NCBI RefSeq assembly: GCF_900010755.1 | Contig: NZ_CZJT01000080.1 | Span: forward strand, 62,001-126,000 | Length of the DNA stretch: 64,000 nucleotides | Reading direction: 5' to 3' | From: Paeniglutamicibacter antarcticus | Lineage (GTDB): Bacteria > Actinomycetota > Actinomycetes > Actinomycetales > Micrococcaceae | In this document: positions 28,853 to 37,288 of the stretch, piece by piece | How the letters are laid out: each line of letters starts with the position of its first letter | Numbering within the stretch: the first letter of the stretch is position 1 | Notes under the pieces: generated by a model | The model's database searches: none | Told to the model about the DNA's origin: nothing | Seen by the model: only the letters and a program-made list of their open reading frames with translations | Translations under genes and position numbers: made by a program

Positions 28853-30451
28853 TTAGCTGAATTCCAGGACATGCAGGCTCAACCAGAGCAGCAATGTGTC
28901 CTCGGGCTGGTCAAGATCGACGCCAAAGAGATCGCGCAGCCGCTTGAGTCGGTACCGCAGGGTGTTCTGGTGCAACGACAAGGCCGCCGAGGTCCGCGCC
29001 GAATCACGGGAGCAGTCAAGGTAAGTCCGCAACGTCTTGGCATACTCGGTGTTCGACTCGGCATCATTGGCCACGATTTTCCCGGCGGCAGGCGAAAGCA
29101 AGTGGGGCAGTTTGCGGAAGTGGGAAGCCAATTCCAGCAGGGCAAGCCTGCTGCGGACATCCTGGGCGCATGCGTAGGCGCTTGAATCATGCCCCGAGGT
29201 GAACATGAACAACACCATGTCCGCCTCGCGCCGTGAGCGGTTGATGTCCGTTACCGTCATGACCGCCGAACCGGTGGCCACGCGCAAATCAACGGCAAGC
29301 GAAACCCGGGAGCGTTCGGTCACCCGCCGGGCCAACGCCTCGACGGGCCCGAAGGGGGAGGGATCCGTGCTTGCGAAAAGCGCGTAAACCGTGGTGCCCA
29401 CAAGAACGCAGTGCGCACCCCCGCGGTGGGTCTCGCACTCGGTGATCACCAAGTCCAGCAGCCTGGTCAATGCCATTTCCGAGGCCTGCCCCATGGCCGG
29501 TTGGAAGGCGGCGACAACAAACGGGCCCGAACGCCGCAACCCGAGTTGTTCGGCAACCAGCGTGGCGTCGTCGCCACCGTCCATGAGCTTGCGCAGCAAA
29601 TCCGCACGCTGCTGGCGGGCCACATCGTATGCACTGCGGGCCCGCAGCATGTGCAGCGCGGCAATGTCCGCGGCCCGCACCAGAGCCTGTTCGGCCGCCG
29701 GATCCAAATCGCCGTTGACATCGACCACCCAGATGGAGCCCAACGGTTCTTTCCCCGCCCGCACGGCTATGGCCAGGCGATCCAAGGCGTCGCCCACGCC
29801 CTTGATTCGCACGACTGACCGGGAACGAAAAACCGATGCATACTGTGCTGCGTTTTCCGGAAGGAAGGGCACCTGACGTCCAAGGATGCCATGGCGGCGA
29901 TCGTCGTCAATTGGCTGGTGCGGAAGCGTTGAATAACCAAGGATCTGTTCTTGCAGGTTTTCGATGGTCGTCGCGCCGCCCACCATTGCGGCTATGGCGT
30001 TGGCCAGGGCAAAGAGGTCGCCGACACCGAGCGTGGACAGCGAACTGTCGGCTTCGGCCGAGGCATTCAGCGCCGAACCGACAAGGGCGTCGAGTTGTAG
30101 CCAACCCATTTCATCGTCGACCGTCAGCAGCGCAATGCCTGCCTGGTCCGCCGCGGCGATGGTGGCCCCCAGCTCCCGGCCGTATTGCTTGATGATCACC
30201 GCGCCGAACCCTGCCACTGCCGCCTTGCGGATGATCTCAATGGTCTTTGGTTCGACGGGAAGGAGTCCCAAGCCCAGCAGGATCGAACCCGCAGGTGCCT
30301 CAAGTTCGGAATAGGGGTCGAACAACGCGGGGGAAACCAGCGAAAGTTTCGGTGGAGCACCATGGGAACGCAGGGTGATTGCCGGGCTCGCCATGGCCCG
30401 TAATAGGGCATGGATGGTGATGCTGTCGGGGGCTGTGGCAATCGAAGTCAT
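28853..30451 (-). CDS. PucR-family regulator of the D-amino-acid-type operon
   Basis: 532 aa. An N-terminal PucR-like domain (ITIHALLRAMASPAITL, GFGAVIIKQYGRELGATIAAADQAGIALLTVDDEMGW) is followed by a central GGDEF-like linker and a C-terminal PucR HTH (TSAALSLHQNTLRYRLKRLRDLFGVDL). The ATG at 30451 leaves a normal N-terminus; the longer frame upstream runs through the divergent promoter. It is divergent from the GNAT gene with a 103-bp intergenic region that contains a perfect inverted repeat. Members sense metabolites such as purine catabolites or amino acids; this one presumably senses a substrate of the neighbouring operon. Confidence 0.88.
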   Translation of the reverse strand: MTSIATAPDSITIHALLRAMASPAITLRSHGAPPKLSLVSPALFDPYSELEAPAGSILLGLGLLPVEPKTIEIIRKAAVAGFGAVIIKQYGRELGATIAAADQAGIALLTVDDEMGWLQLDALVGSALNASAEADSSLSTLGVGDLFALANAIAAMVGGATTIENLQEQILGYSTLPHQPIDDDRRHGILGRQVPFLPENAAQYASVFRSRSVVRIKGVGDALDRLAIAVRAGKEPLGSIWVVDVNGDLDPAAEQALVRAADIAALHMLRARSAYDVARQQRADLLRKLMDGGDDATLVAEQLGLRRSGPFVVAAFQPAMGQASEMALTRLLDLVITECETHRGGAHCVLVGTTVYALFASTDPSPFGPVEALARRVTERSRVSLAVDLRVATGSAVMTVTDINRSRREADMVLFMFTSGHDSSAYACAQDVRSRLALLELASHFRKLPHLLSPAAGKIVANDAESNTEYAKTLRTYLDCSRDSARTSAALSLHQNTLRYRLKRLRDLFGVDLDQPEDTLLLWLSLHVLEFS

Positions 30452-30452
30452 G

Positions 30453-30479
30453 GGCCACAAACTATTCCATCTTGTGGCC
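30453..30479. promoter_or_regulatory. Perfect inverted repeat GGCCACAA-N11-TTGTGGCC in the PucR/GNAT divergent promoter
   Basis: Two 8-bp arms separated by 11 bp, starting two bases upstream of the PucR start codon and 76-102 bp upstream of the GNAT start. It is well placed for PucR autorepression and control of the catabolic operon. Confidence 0.6.
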
Positions 30480-30554
30480 AAGCACAATATATCCTCCAAA
30501 AGCTCGTGTCGTGCACCGAAGCCAGCGGCTCTGGATTGCATGGAGAGTAGACGC

Positions 30555-31415
30555 ATGTCACGAATTATTGATGCAGGCCCCATCGCATCCCAATCAGCCA
30601 CGGCAGCCGCCGCCGCCGCAGCCAAGGCCGGCGTCAGGGTTGTGGATGAACATGACAAACTCAGGGAGGTTGAAGAACTCCTCATCAGAATCTGGGGCAT
30701 GTCACCGCACGGGGCACCGATTCCCTTTGATCTGCTGCGCAGCATTTCACACGCCGGATGCAACGTCACGGCAGCCTACGACAAAGCAGGGGAACTGTGC
30801 GGGGCGGCGGTGGCAATCGTTTCACCCGGCGGGGCAGCGACATACTCGTTGATCGCCGGCGTCCTTCCGGGAACCGGCGACAAGGGAGTCGGCTTTGCAC
30901 TGAAACAACACCAGCGCGCCTGGTCCCTGGCCCGCGGGATCAAATCCATGACCTGGACCTTCGATCCGCTGGTCAGCCGAAATGCCCGGTTCAACCTCAC
31001 CAAGCTCGGGGCCGTGGCATTGGAATACACGCAAAACTTCTACGGCGTGATGGAAGACGACGTCAATGCAAATGACGAGAGTGACCGGCTGGTTGCCCTC
31101 TGGCCGCTGACTTCGCAGCGAAGCATCAAGGCCAGCGAAGGGATCGTCGAAGAGGCCCAATTCGACGAATCCACGCTGGGCGAAGCGAAGGCCCACGGAC
31201 CCGATGGAACACCGGTCCTCTACGAAACCGATGAAGCTATGTGGTGCCGTGCGCCAAGGGACATCGTTGCGTTGCGGGCCAGCGACAACAAACAAGCCGC
31301 CCAATGGCGGCACCAGCTGCGCGGGATCCTGGAACCCGCACTCGCTTCCGGCCACGTTGCAGACGGCGTGACCCGCAGCGGTTGGTACCGGCTCAGCAAG
31401 ACCGATCAGGCATAA
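30555..31415 (+). CDS. GNAT-superfamily acyltransferase (COG3375-like), probable amino-acid N-succinyltransferase
   Basis: 286 aa. After an Ala-rich N-terminus comes VEELLIRIWGMSPHGAPIPFDLLRSISHAGCNVTAAYD-type sequence, then GTGDKGVGFALKQHQRAWSLARG (acetyl-CoA-type loop) and TWTFDPLVSRNARFNLTKLGAVALEY. This is the predicted-acetyltransferase family COG3375. Members are found beside N-succinylamino acid racemases, where a GNAT enzyme acylates D-amino acids with succinyl-CoA. Here it opens an operon with an amino acid importer, an enolase-superfamily racemase and an M20 hydrolase. The ATG at 30555 follows GGAGAG. Succinyl specificity is inferred from context. Confidence 0.8.
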   Translation: MSRIIDAGPIASQSATAAAAAAAKAGVRVVDEHDKLREVEELLIRIWGMSPHGAPIPFDLLRSISHAGCNVTAAYDKAGELCGAAVAIVSPGGAATYSLIAGVLPGTGDKGVGFALKQHQRAWSLARGIKSMTWTFDPLVSRNARFNLTKLGAVALEYTQNFYGVMEDDVNANDESDRLVALWPLTSQRSIKASEGIVEEAQFDESTLGEAKAHGPDGTPVLYETDEAMWCRAPRDIVALRASDNKQAAQWRHQLRGILEPALASGHVADGVTRSGWYRLSKTDQA

Positions 31416-31435
31416 CCCATCCGAAGGAGCACCAC

Positions 31436-32377
31436 ATGCACCCCACATCCCGCGCAATAAAGTCCCTGACGGTTCTTGCCACGGCAGGACTGGTCCTCAC
31501 CCTCGGTTTGGCTGGCTGTTCGACGGCCGAAGCACCGGCCGCGAGCGCACCGGCGCTTCCCGAGGTCAAGGCCGACCCGGCAGTTGCGGCACTGCTTCCC
31601 GAGCGCTTCAAGAGTGCCGGAGTCATTAGAGTGGCATCCGACATCCCGTACCCGCCCATGGAGATGTTCGACGAGAACCAGCAGCTCACCGGCCTCGACT
31701 ACGACCTGGCCCAGGCGCTTGGCGCAAAGCTCGGAGTGAAGCTCGAACTACAGACCCAGGCCTTCGACAGCATCATCCCGTCGTTGCAATCGGGCAAGAA
31801 CGACATCATCATTTCCGGCATGAATGACACGGTTGAGCGCCAGCAGACGCTGGACTTCGTCGACTATTTCCACGCAGGATTCTCCATCCTGGTTCCCGAG
31901 GGAAACCCGGGAAACATCACCACCGTCCTTGATTTGTGCGACAAGCCGGTGGCGGTGCAGAAATCCACGATCCAGGCCAAGATCCTGCGCGGCTACGACC
32001 AGAAGTGCATCGACAGCGGCTCCAAGCCCATCCGAGTCTCCGAACTGCCCATCGAAACCGACGTGCAGACCGCTGTCCGATCCGGCAAGGCCATTGCCGA
32101 CGTCGTGGACTCCGCTGTTGCAGCCTACGCCGCCCAGACCGCCGGCGGCGGGAAGATCTTCGACATCATCAACGACCCGGCAAACCCCGCCGGCTATGAG
32201 CCGGTCCACACCGGAATCGGCGTGCTGAAGAAGGACTCGGACCTTTCCGAGGCACTGCTAGCGGCGCTCAAGGCCATCATCGCCGATGGCAGCTACAAAA
32301 CCATCCTGGCCAAGTACGAACTCACGGATTACGCAGTCAAGGAAGCCGGCATCAACCTGGAAGCCGACAAGAAATGA
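31436..32377 (+). CDS. Polar amino acid ABC transporter substrate-binding lipoprotein
   Basis: 313 aa with a lipoprotein signal (LTLGLAGC, lipid Cys28) and a family-3 binding fold: GVIRVASDIPYPPMEMFDENQQLTGLDYDL, then FDSIIPSLQSGKNDIIISGM, and a C-terminal ALLAALKAIIADGSYKTILAKYEL. Such proteins capture amino acids at the outer face of the membrane. It lies 20 bp after the GNAT gene with AAGGAG before the ATG, and its stop overlaps the permease start (ATGA). Given the enzymes downstream, the ligand may be a D-amino acid or a basic amino acid. Confidence 0.93.
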   Translation: MHPTSRAIKSLTVLATAGLVLTLGLAGCSTAEAPAASAPALPEVKADPAVAALLPERFKSAGVIRVASDIPYPPMEMFDENQQLTGLDYDLAQALGAKLGVKLELQTQAFDSIIPSLQSGKNDIIISGMNDTVERQQTLDFVDYFHAGFSILVPEGNPGNITTVLDLCDKPVAVQKSTIQAKILRGYDQKCIDSGSKPIRVSELPIETDVQTAVRSGKAIADVVDSAVAAYAAQTAGGGKIFDIINDPANPAGYEPVHTGIGVLKKDSDLSEALLAALKAIIADGSYKTILAKYELTDYAVKEAGINLEADKK

Positions 32378-33366
32378 AACAGGTAACCGTCCCCACCCCG
32401 CAGCGCGAGGTCCCGGCGGAGTCCAGAGCGAACACCGGGGATATTGACGGTGCAGAAGACATCGTTGCCATCCCGTTGCGCCACCCGTGGCGCTGGGTCG
32501 TTGCGGCGTTGCTGCTGGCCAGCTTTGTGGTGCTGGCAATCTCGCTGTGGATCAACCCCAACATCGACCACGCAACCATCACCAAGTACATCTTCAACCC
32601 GCGGATCATCAACGGCGTGGGCCTGACGATCCTGATGACCGTCGTCGCCATGGTCGTCTCGACCATCCTCGGCGTCTTGCTGGCCATCATGCGCCTGTCG
32701 AAAAACCCGGTGATGAACGCCTTCGCCTGGTTCTACGTGTGGGTTTTCCGCGGTACCCCGCTGCTGATCCAGATAGTTTTCTGGGGTTATCTGGGCCTGC
32801 TTTACGCGCAAATTTCGCTAGGCATCCCGTTCACCGACTTCAAGGTGTTTTCCATTGACACCAACACCCTGGTTCCGGCCTTCACCGCCGGTTTGCTGGC
32901 CATGACGCTGAACCAGGCGGCGTACTCCGCCGAGATCATCCGCGGCGGCATGATCTCCGTGGACACCGGCCAGCACGAGGCCGCTTCTTCGCTGGGCATG
33001 TCCCCGACGTTTACGCTCTTCAAAGTGGTGCTCCCGCAGGCCATGCGCGTGATCATCCCGCCCATGGGCAACGAGACGATCTCGATGCTGAAGAACACCT
33101 CGCTGCTTTCGGTCATTGCCGTGCTGGAGCTTTACACGGTGGCAACCCAGATCTCCTCGCAGAACCTGCGCCAGGTGGAACTGCTGATCGTCGTCAGTTG
33201 CTGGTACCTCTTCCTCACCTCGGTGCTTTCGATCCCGCAGTACTACCTGGAACGCCACTACGGCAAGGGCAACTCCCGCCAGCAGGCGCCCACACCGATC
33301 GGCTGGCTCAAGGCAGCCTTCCGCCGGACACCGACCCACACAGCAGTGAAAGGAACTACGCCATGA
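32374..33366 (+). CDS. Polar amino acid ABC transporter permease
   Basis: 330 aa. A polar N-terminal extension of about 40 residues is followed by five or so helices with the PAAT permease signature FVWVFRGTPLLIQ-type (YVWVFRGTPLLIQIVFWG) and the EAA loop GQHEAASSLGMSPTFTLFKVVLPQAMRVIIPP. It carries both membrane-half functions as a homodimer, since only one permease gene is present. It overlaps the binding-protein gene at its start and the ATPase gene at its end by 4 bp each. Confidence 0.93.
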   Translation: MKQVTVPTPQREVPAESRANTGDIDGAEDIVAIPLRHPWRWVVAALLLASFVVLAISLWINPNIDHATITKYIFNPRIINGVGLTILMTVVAMVVSTILGVLLAIMRLSKNPVMNAFAWFYVWVFRGTPLLIQIVFWGYLGLLYAQISLGIPFTDFKVFSIDTNTLVPAFTAGLLAMTLNQAAYSAEIIRGGMISVDTGQHEAASSLGMSPTFTLFKVVLPQAMRVIIPPMGNETISMLKNTSLLSVIAVLELYTVATQISSQNLRQVELLIVVSCWYLFLTSVLSIPQYYLERHYGKGNSRQQAPTPIGWLKAAFRRTPTHTAVKGTTP

Positions 33367-34172
33367 CCGAGGCAAGCACCTTCCCCGGGCTTCAGCAGGC
33401 CCCGGCCCCCGTCCAGCCGCTGCTGGTTGCCAGCAATGTCCGTAAGCACTACTCGGGCGTCGAAGTGCTCAAGGGCATCTCGCTGACGGTGAACCCCGGT
33501 GAAGTGATGTGCCTGTTGGGCCCGTCGGGATCCGGCAAGTCCACCTTCCTGCGCTGCATTAACCACCTGGAACGGATCGATGGAGGAAGGATCTCCGTGG
33601 GCGGGGACCTCATTGGCTACGCCCGGCGGCAGAACCGCATCTTTGAGATGACCCCGCGGGAAGTTGCCAAGCAGCGCCGCGGTATCGGCATGGTCTTCCA
33701 ACGATTCAATCTCTTCCCGCACATGACGGCCCTGGAAAACATTTGCGTGGCCCCCGTGGGGGTCAAGAAGCTGCCCAGGGCGCAGGCACAGCAGCGCGGC
33801 ATGGAGTTGCTGGATCGCGTGGGACTCGCCCACCTGGCCAAGGCATATCCCGCCCAGCTCTCCGGCGGGCAGCAGCAGCGCGTGGCGATTGCCCGCGCGC
33901 TGGCCATGGACCCGCAGCTGTTGCTCTTTGACGAGCCAACCAGTGCCCTGGACCCGGAACTTGTGGGCGATGTCCTGGATGTCATGCGCAAGCTGGCGGC
34001 CGACGGCATGACCATGATCGTGGTGACCCACGAGATCGGCTTTGCCCGCAGCGCCGGGGATTCGGTGGTGTTCATGGACGGCGGGGTCGTCGTTGAATCC
34101 GGAACGCCGCACGAGGTGTTGGACAACCCGCAGAACCCGCGGACCATCGCTTTCCTCGAAAGTGTCATGTAG
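33363..34172 (+). CDS. Polar amino acid ABC transporter ATP-binding protein
   Basis: 269 aa with Walker A GPSGSGKST (53-61), Q-loop GMVFQRFNLFPHMTALEN, signature LSGGQQQRVAIARAL, Walker B LLLFDEPTSALDPE and H-loop VVTHEIGFA. The insert between Walker A and the Q-loop (GYARRQNRIFEMTPREVAKQ) is typical of the GlnQ/HisP amino acid group. It drives the importer formed with the two preceding genes, and its start overlaps the permease stop by 4 bp. The racemase gene follows after 94 bp. Confidence 0.94.
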   Translation: MTEASTFPGLQQAPAPVQPLLVASNVRKHYSGVEVLKGISLTVNPGEVMCLLGPSGSGKSTFLRCINHLERIDGGRISVGGDLIGYARRQNRIFEMTPREVAKQRRGIGMVFQRFNLFPHMTALENICVAPVGVKKLPRAQAQQRGMELLDRVGLAHLAKAYPAQLSGGQQQRVAIARALAMDPQLLLFDEPTSALDPELVGDVLDVMRKLAADGMTMIVVTHEIGFARSAGDSVVFMDGGVVVESGTPHEVLDNPQNPRTIAFLESVM

Positions 34173-34266
34173 CCAAAGGCGGGGAGCGGTGTGCGCCGCC
34201 CCCCTGCCTTATCCTTTAGCAACGTTTGCCCACCGGCCGTCCGAGACGAACAGAGAGCCCTTTTTC

Positions 34267-35379
34267 ATGAAGATTTCCCGTGCCAGGATCACCTTGATCG
34301 ATGTTCCGCTGCTTGAACCGTTTGTGGTCTCCTATGCCTCATATGATTCCATGCCGAGCATCATCCTGAGGCTTGAAACCGATGACGGTCTGGTGGGATA
34401 CGGCGAAAGCGTCCCGGATGAGATGATCACCGGGGAAACTCCCACGGGCGTGGTCGAGGCCCTGAAAACCAGGCTGCTCCCGGCGATCCTGGGGCTGGAC
34501 CCGCGCGACATCACCGCGGTGCACCAACAGCTCGATGCCGTCTTGCATGGGTGCGGTGCGGCGAAGGCGGCCATCGACATTGCCTGCTGGGACCTGGCAG
34601 GAAAGGCAGCGCAACGGCCCATCTACGCGTTGCTGGGCGGGCGCAGGCCCGAACAACCGACCATCGCCAAGGTGATGAGCATCCTCGCCCCCGAAGTCCT
34701 TGCCGAACAAGCCATCCAGGCCCGCAGCCAAGGCTACCGGCACCTGAAGATGAAACTCGGTGGCAAGGACGGACTGGACATCGAGCGGGTGCGCGCGGTG
34801 CGGGCGGCCATCAACGACGACCTGGACATCCGGGTGGATGCCAACCAGGGGTGGAGCGATCTGGCCACTGCCCGCGAAATGATCAGTGCCCTTGAGCCGT
34901 ATCGGGTCGACTGGATTGAACAGCCCATCCGCGCAGGTGACATCGATGGTTTCAGGTATTTGCGCAGACACACCAATGCCCGGCTGATGGCCGACGAAGC
35001 AGTGGTGGACGCCGATGACCTGGTGCAGTTTGTCCGCGACCGCTCGGTGGACATGGTCAACCTCAAGCTCATGAAAAGCGGTGGAATCACTCCCTGCCAC
35101 CGCTTGGCCACGCAGGCCGAACTCGGCGGGTTGAAGGTGCAGATCGGATCGATGTTGGAGACCAGCATCGCTTCCGCGGCCGGATTCCATCTTGCGCTCA
35201 GCCACCCCAACATCGTTTCAACCGAGCTTTCGGGTCCTATGAAATTCACCAAGGACCCCGGGAACCTGCAGTATGTCCTGCCCGAGGTCCAGATCACCGA
35301 GGGGGCAGGGCTGGGCATCGACGTGGATCCGGGTGTCCTTGCGGAACTGACCGTGAATGAATGCGAGATCAGCCGATGA
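34267..35379 (+). CDS. Enolase-superfamily racemase, N-succinyl-amino-acid (Arg/Lys) racemase-like
   Basis: 370 aa in the muconate-lactonising subgroup: paired catalytic lysines K161-M-K163 (HLKMKLG) and K267 (VNLKLMKSGG), metal ligands Asp191 (VDANQGW), Glu218 (IEQP) and Asp243 (MADEAV). The N-terminus (PFVVSYASYDSMPSI) and the C-terminal half (QIGSMLETSIASAAGFHLA, TGPLKFTKD-like SGPMKFTKD) closely resemble the Bacillus cereus N-succinyl-Arg/Lys racemase from memory. The DxD motif of dipeptide epimerases is not seen. It would epimerise an N-acyl amino acid between D and L. Its stop overlaps the M20 gene start (ATGA). Confidence 0.85.
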   Translation: MKISRARITLIDVPLLEPFVVSYASYDSMPSIILRLETDDGLVGYGESVPDEMITGETPTGVVEALKTRLLPAILGLDPRDITAVHQQLDAVLHGCGAAKAAIDIACWDLAGKAAQRPIYALLGGRRPEQPTIAKVMSILAPEVLAEQAIQARSQGYRHLKMKLGGKDGLDIERVRAVRAAINDDLDIRVDANQGWSDLATAREMISALEPYRVDWIEQPIRAGDIDGFRYLRRHTNARLMADEAVVDADDLVQFVRDRSVDMVNLKLMKSGGITPCHRLATQAELGGLKVQIGSMLETSIASAAGFHLALSHPNIVSTELSGPMKFTKDPGNLQYVLPEVQITEGAGLGIDVDPGVLAELTVNECEISR

Positions 35380-36521
35380 CGGGGGACGAACTCCGGCGCC
35401 ACCGACTCCACGAAATATGGACCCACTTGCATCACTATCCGGAACCCAGCATGCAAGAATTTGCCACGGCGGACTACCTTGCCGAGCTGTTGGCTTCAGC
35501 AGGCATCCGCATCGCCAGATTTGATTCGTTCCCCGGCTTCATCGCAGATGTGGGAGAGGGTGAACCCCTGGTCGGGCTCAGGGCAGATATGGATGCCCTG
35601 CAACAGGAAGTGGACGGTGCCACCACGCTTGTTCATTCTTGCGGGCATGACGCGAACATGGCAGTGGTGTCCACGGTGATGCTCGAACTGGCCAAGAAGG
35701 CTGATCGGCTGGAAGGTGCGGTGCGCGCGGTCTTTCAACCGGCAGAAGAACTGGGCAACGGGGCAGAGCTCGTGGCGCAATTGGGTGTTGCCGACGGATT
35801 GGAGTATCTCTTCGGCGTTCACCTCCGGCCGCAGAATGAACTCCCGGCACCCTGCATGGCGCCGTCCATATCCCATGGGGCTTGCCTCTTTGTCGTTGGC
35901 ACGATCATCGGGGAAGACCACCACGGAGCGAGACCGCACCTCGGAGCCAATGCCATTGACATCGCACTGGAGATCTCCGCCGGGGTGCAGCGACTCAAGG
36001 TCGATCCGCAAATCCCCAGTTCGGCCAAGATGACCATGCTGCGGGCCGGAGGTGAGAACCTCAACATCATCCCTGGCAACGGAACATTCGGCATAGACCT
36101 CAGGGCCCAAACCAACGAGGCAATGACGGTGTTCAGGGAGGGTCTGGTCCGGGTCTGCGGTTCGCTGGAGGCATCAACGGGGTCGATAATCAAGCTCGAT
36201 TTCCGCGACGAGGTGCCAGCTGCAGTGATTGGAATCCAGGCCGAGGAGATCTTGGCGCAGGCCATCACGAAAACCCTTGGCGACGGACACCTGCGCCCCG
36301 GGGTCGTCACCTCCGGGTCCGACGATTTCCACTTCTACACCCAGCGGACCCCGGCTCTCCAAGCCGCAATGCTTGCCGTCGGGGCCAATGTCCAGCCCGG
36401 ACTGCACCACCCGCAGATGCGCTTCGAGCCTTCGGCCTTGGACCGCGCCGCCGACGTTCTTCTCGAAGCCTGCCAGCTGGCCCTGGTTCGTTCAAACACC
36501 CCCCTGGTTCCAGCCCGCTGA
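35376..36521 (+). CDS. M20-family metal-dependent amidohydrolase (probable N-acyl-L-amino acid deacylase)
   Basis: 381 aa, M20D-type. Metal-site segments are GLRADMDAL (Asp71), HSCGHDANM (Cys89, His91), QPAEELGNG (Glu124/125), and late His residues in GSDDFHFYT and LHHPQM. A dimerisation domain lies in between (GEDHHGARPH, then AIDIALEISAGVQRL). Members cleave N-acyl amino acids. Directly coupled to the racemase by an ATGA overlap, it would remove the acyl group from the L-product and complete the D-to-L conversion. Confidence 0.88.
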   Translation: MTGDELRRHRLHEIWTHLHHYPEPSMQEFATADYLAELLASAGIRIARFDSFPGFIADVGEGEPLVGLRADMDALQQEVDGATTLVHSCGHDANMAVVSTVMLELAKKADRLEGAVRAVFQPAEELGNGAELVAQLGVADGLEYLFGVHLRPQNELPAPCMAPSISHGACLFVVGTIIGEDHHGARPHLGANAIDIALEISAGVQRLKVDPQIPSSAKMTMLRAGGENLNIIPGNGTFGIDLRAQTNEAMTVFREGLVRVCGSLEASTGSIIKLDFRDEVPAAVIGIQAEEILAQAITKTLGDGHLRPGVVTSGSDDFHFYTQRTPALQAAMLAVGANVQPGLHHPQMRFEPSALDRAADVLLEACQLALVRSNTPLVPAR

Positions 36522-36648
36522 AGTAATTGATCATGGCGCCCGACAAATCACGTCGTACCAGGTTCAAGGATGCGGTCCTTTGCCGAACCGAGTGGAGGAC
36601 GCCGGGTTGCTCGGGCGCGCTTGATGGCCACGATCATGGTGTGTCCGA

Positions 36649-37125
36649 TCAGTGAACAGGCTGGATCAGGCCACGCAGAAGGGGCTGGATCCGGTAGGGG
36701 ATGTGTTCCTTGAGCGCCAGGGATGTTTCGGTGCGCAGGACCCCACGAATACGAAGTATCGAACGCAGGGTGCGGTGCAGGTCCTTGGTATCTTGGGCCA
36801 CCACGCGGCACCACACGTCTCCGCGGCCGGAGATTTCATGGACCTCCAATACCCTGTCCAGGGAACGCAGTGCGGTGAGCACCGGGTCAAGATCGCGGTG
36901 TGCGACTTCCAGTGTGATGAATCCGAGCACATCGAATCCCACGGTGCTCAGGTCAACCTCGCGGCCTCCCGAGCGCAGGACATTGAGGCTTTCGAGCCGG
37001 CGCAGGCGCGAAGAAACGGTGTTCCGGGCGACCGCAAGGGCATCTGCGATGTCTCCGATTTGGGTTCGGGGATCTTCGAGCAGGTGTAGCAGGATCCCGA
37101 CCTCGATCTCATCCAAAGTGTTCAC
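36649..37125 (-). CDS. Lrp/AsnC-family regulator divergent from an MFS gene
   Basis: 158 aa from GTG 37125. HTH is at residues about 1-50 (LDEIEVGILLHLLEDPRTQIGDIADAL, ARNTVSSRLRRLES) and the RAM ligand domain follows (LGFITLEVAHRDLDPVLTAL, EISGRGDVWCRVVAQDTKDLHRTL). In-frame upstream ATGs (37167, 37173) would add about 15 residues but lack a ribosome site and would place a perfect palindrome inside the coding region. GTG 37125, preceded by TGGAT, is therefore preferred. It probably controls the divergent exporter and itself. Confidence 0.8.
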   Translation of the reverse strand: MNTLDEIEVGILLHLLEDPRTQIGDIADALAVARNTVSSRLRRLESLNVLRSGGREVDLSTVGFDVLGFITLEVAHRDLDPVLTALRSLDRVLEVHEISGRGDVWCRVVAQDTKDLHRTLRSILRIRGVLRTETSLALKEHIPYRIQPLLRGLIQPVH

Positions 37126-37151
37126 GGCGTATCCATTCTCGAATGTTTGCG

Positions 37152-37175
37152 GATCAAATTTGATCATGATGATCA
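37152..37175. promoter_or_regulatory. Overlapping palindromes at the Lrp start (GATCAAATTTGATC and TGATCA-TGA-TGATCA)
   Basis: A perfect 14-bp palindrome (37152-37165) runs into a TGATCA repeat pair (37161-37175). AT-rich symmetric sites next to an lrp-type gene are typical autoregulatory sites. If translation starts at GTG 37125, they lie 27-50 bp upstream of it. Confidence 0.55.
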
Positions 37176-37288
37176 GTAAATGTTGGTTTATTGAATTATA
37201 GGCATCACCTGCTGACAGAATTTTTGTGAAAGAGCGTTGGGCGATCCTCAACGTTTAGTGCGCGAGCCACAACACAAGGAGATGCGCC

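Noticed and set aside
34267..35379. Calling the racemase an L-Ala-D/L-Glu (dipeptide) epimerase or muconate cycloisomerase
   Set aside because: The C-terminal DxD of dipeptide epimerases is not seen, and both the protein's own sequence and its GNAT/M20 neighbours fit an N-succinyl-amino-acid racemase better.
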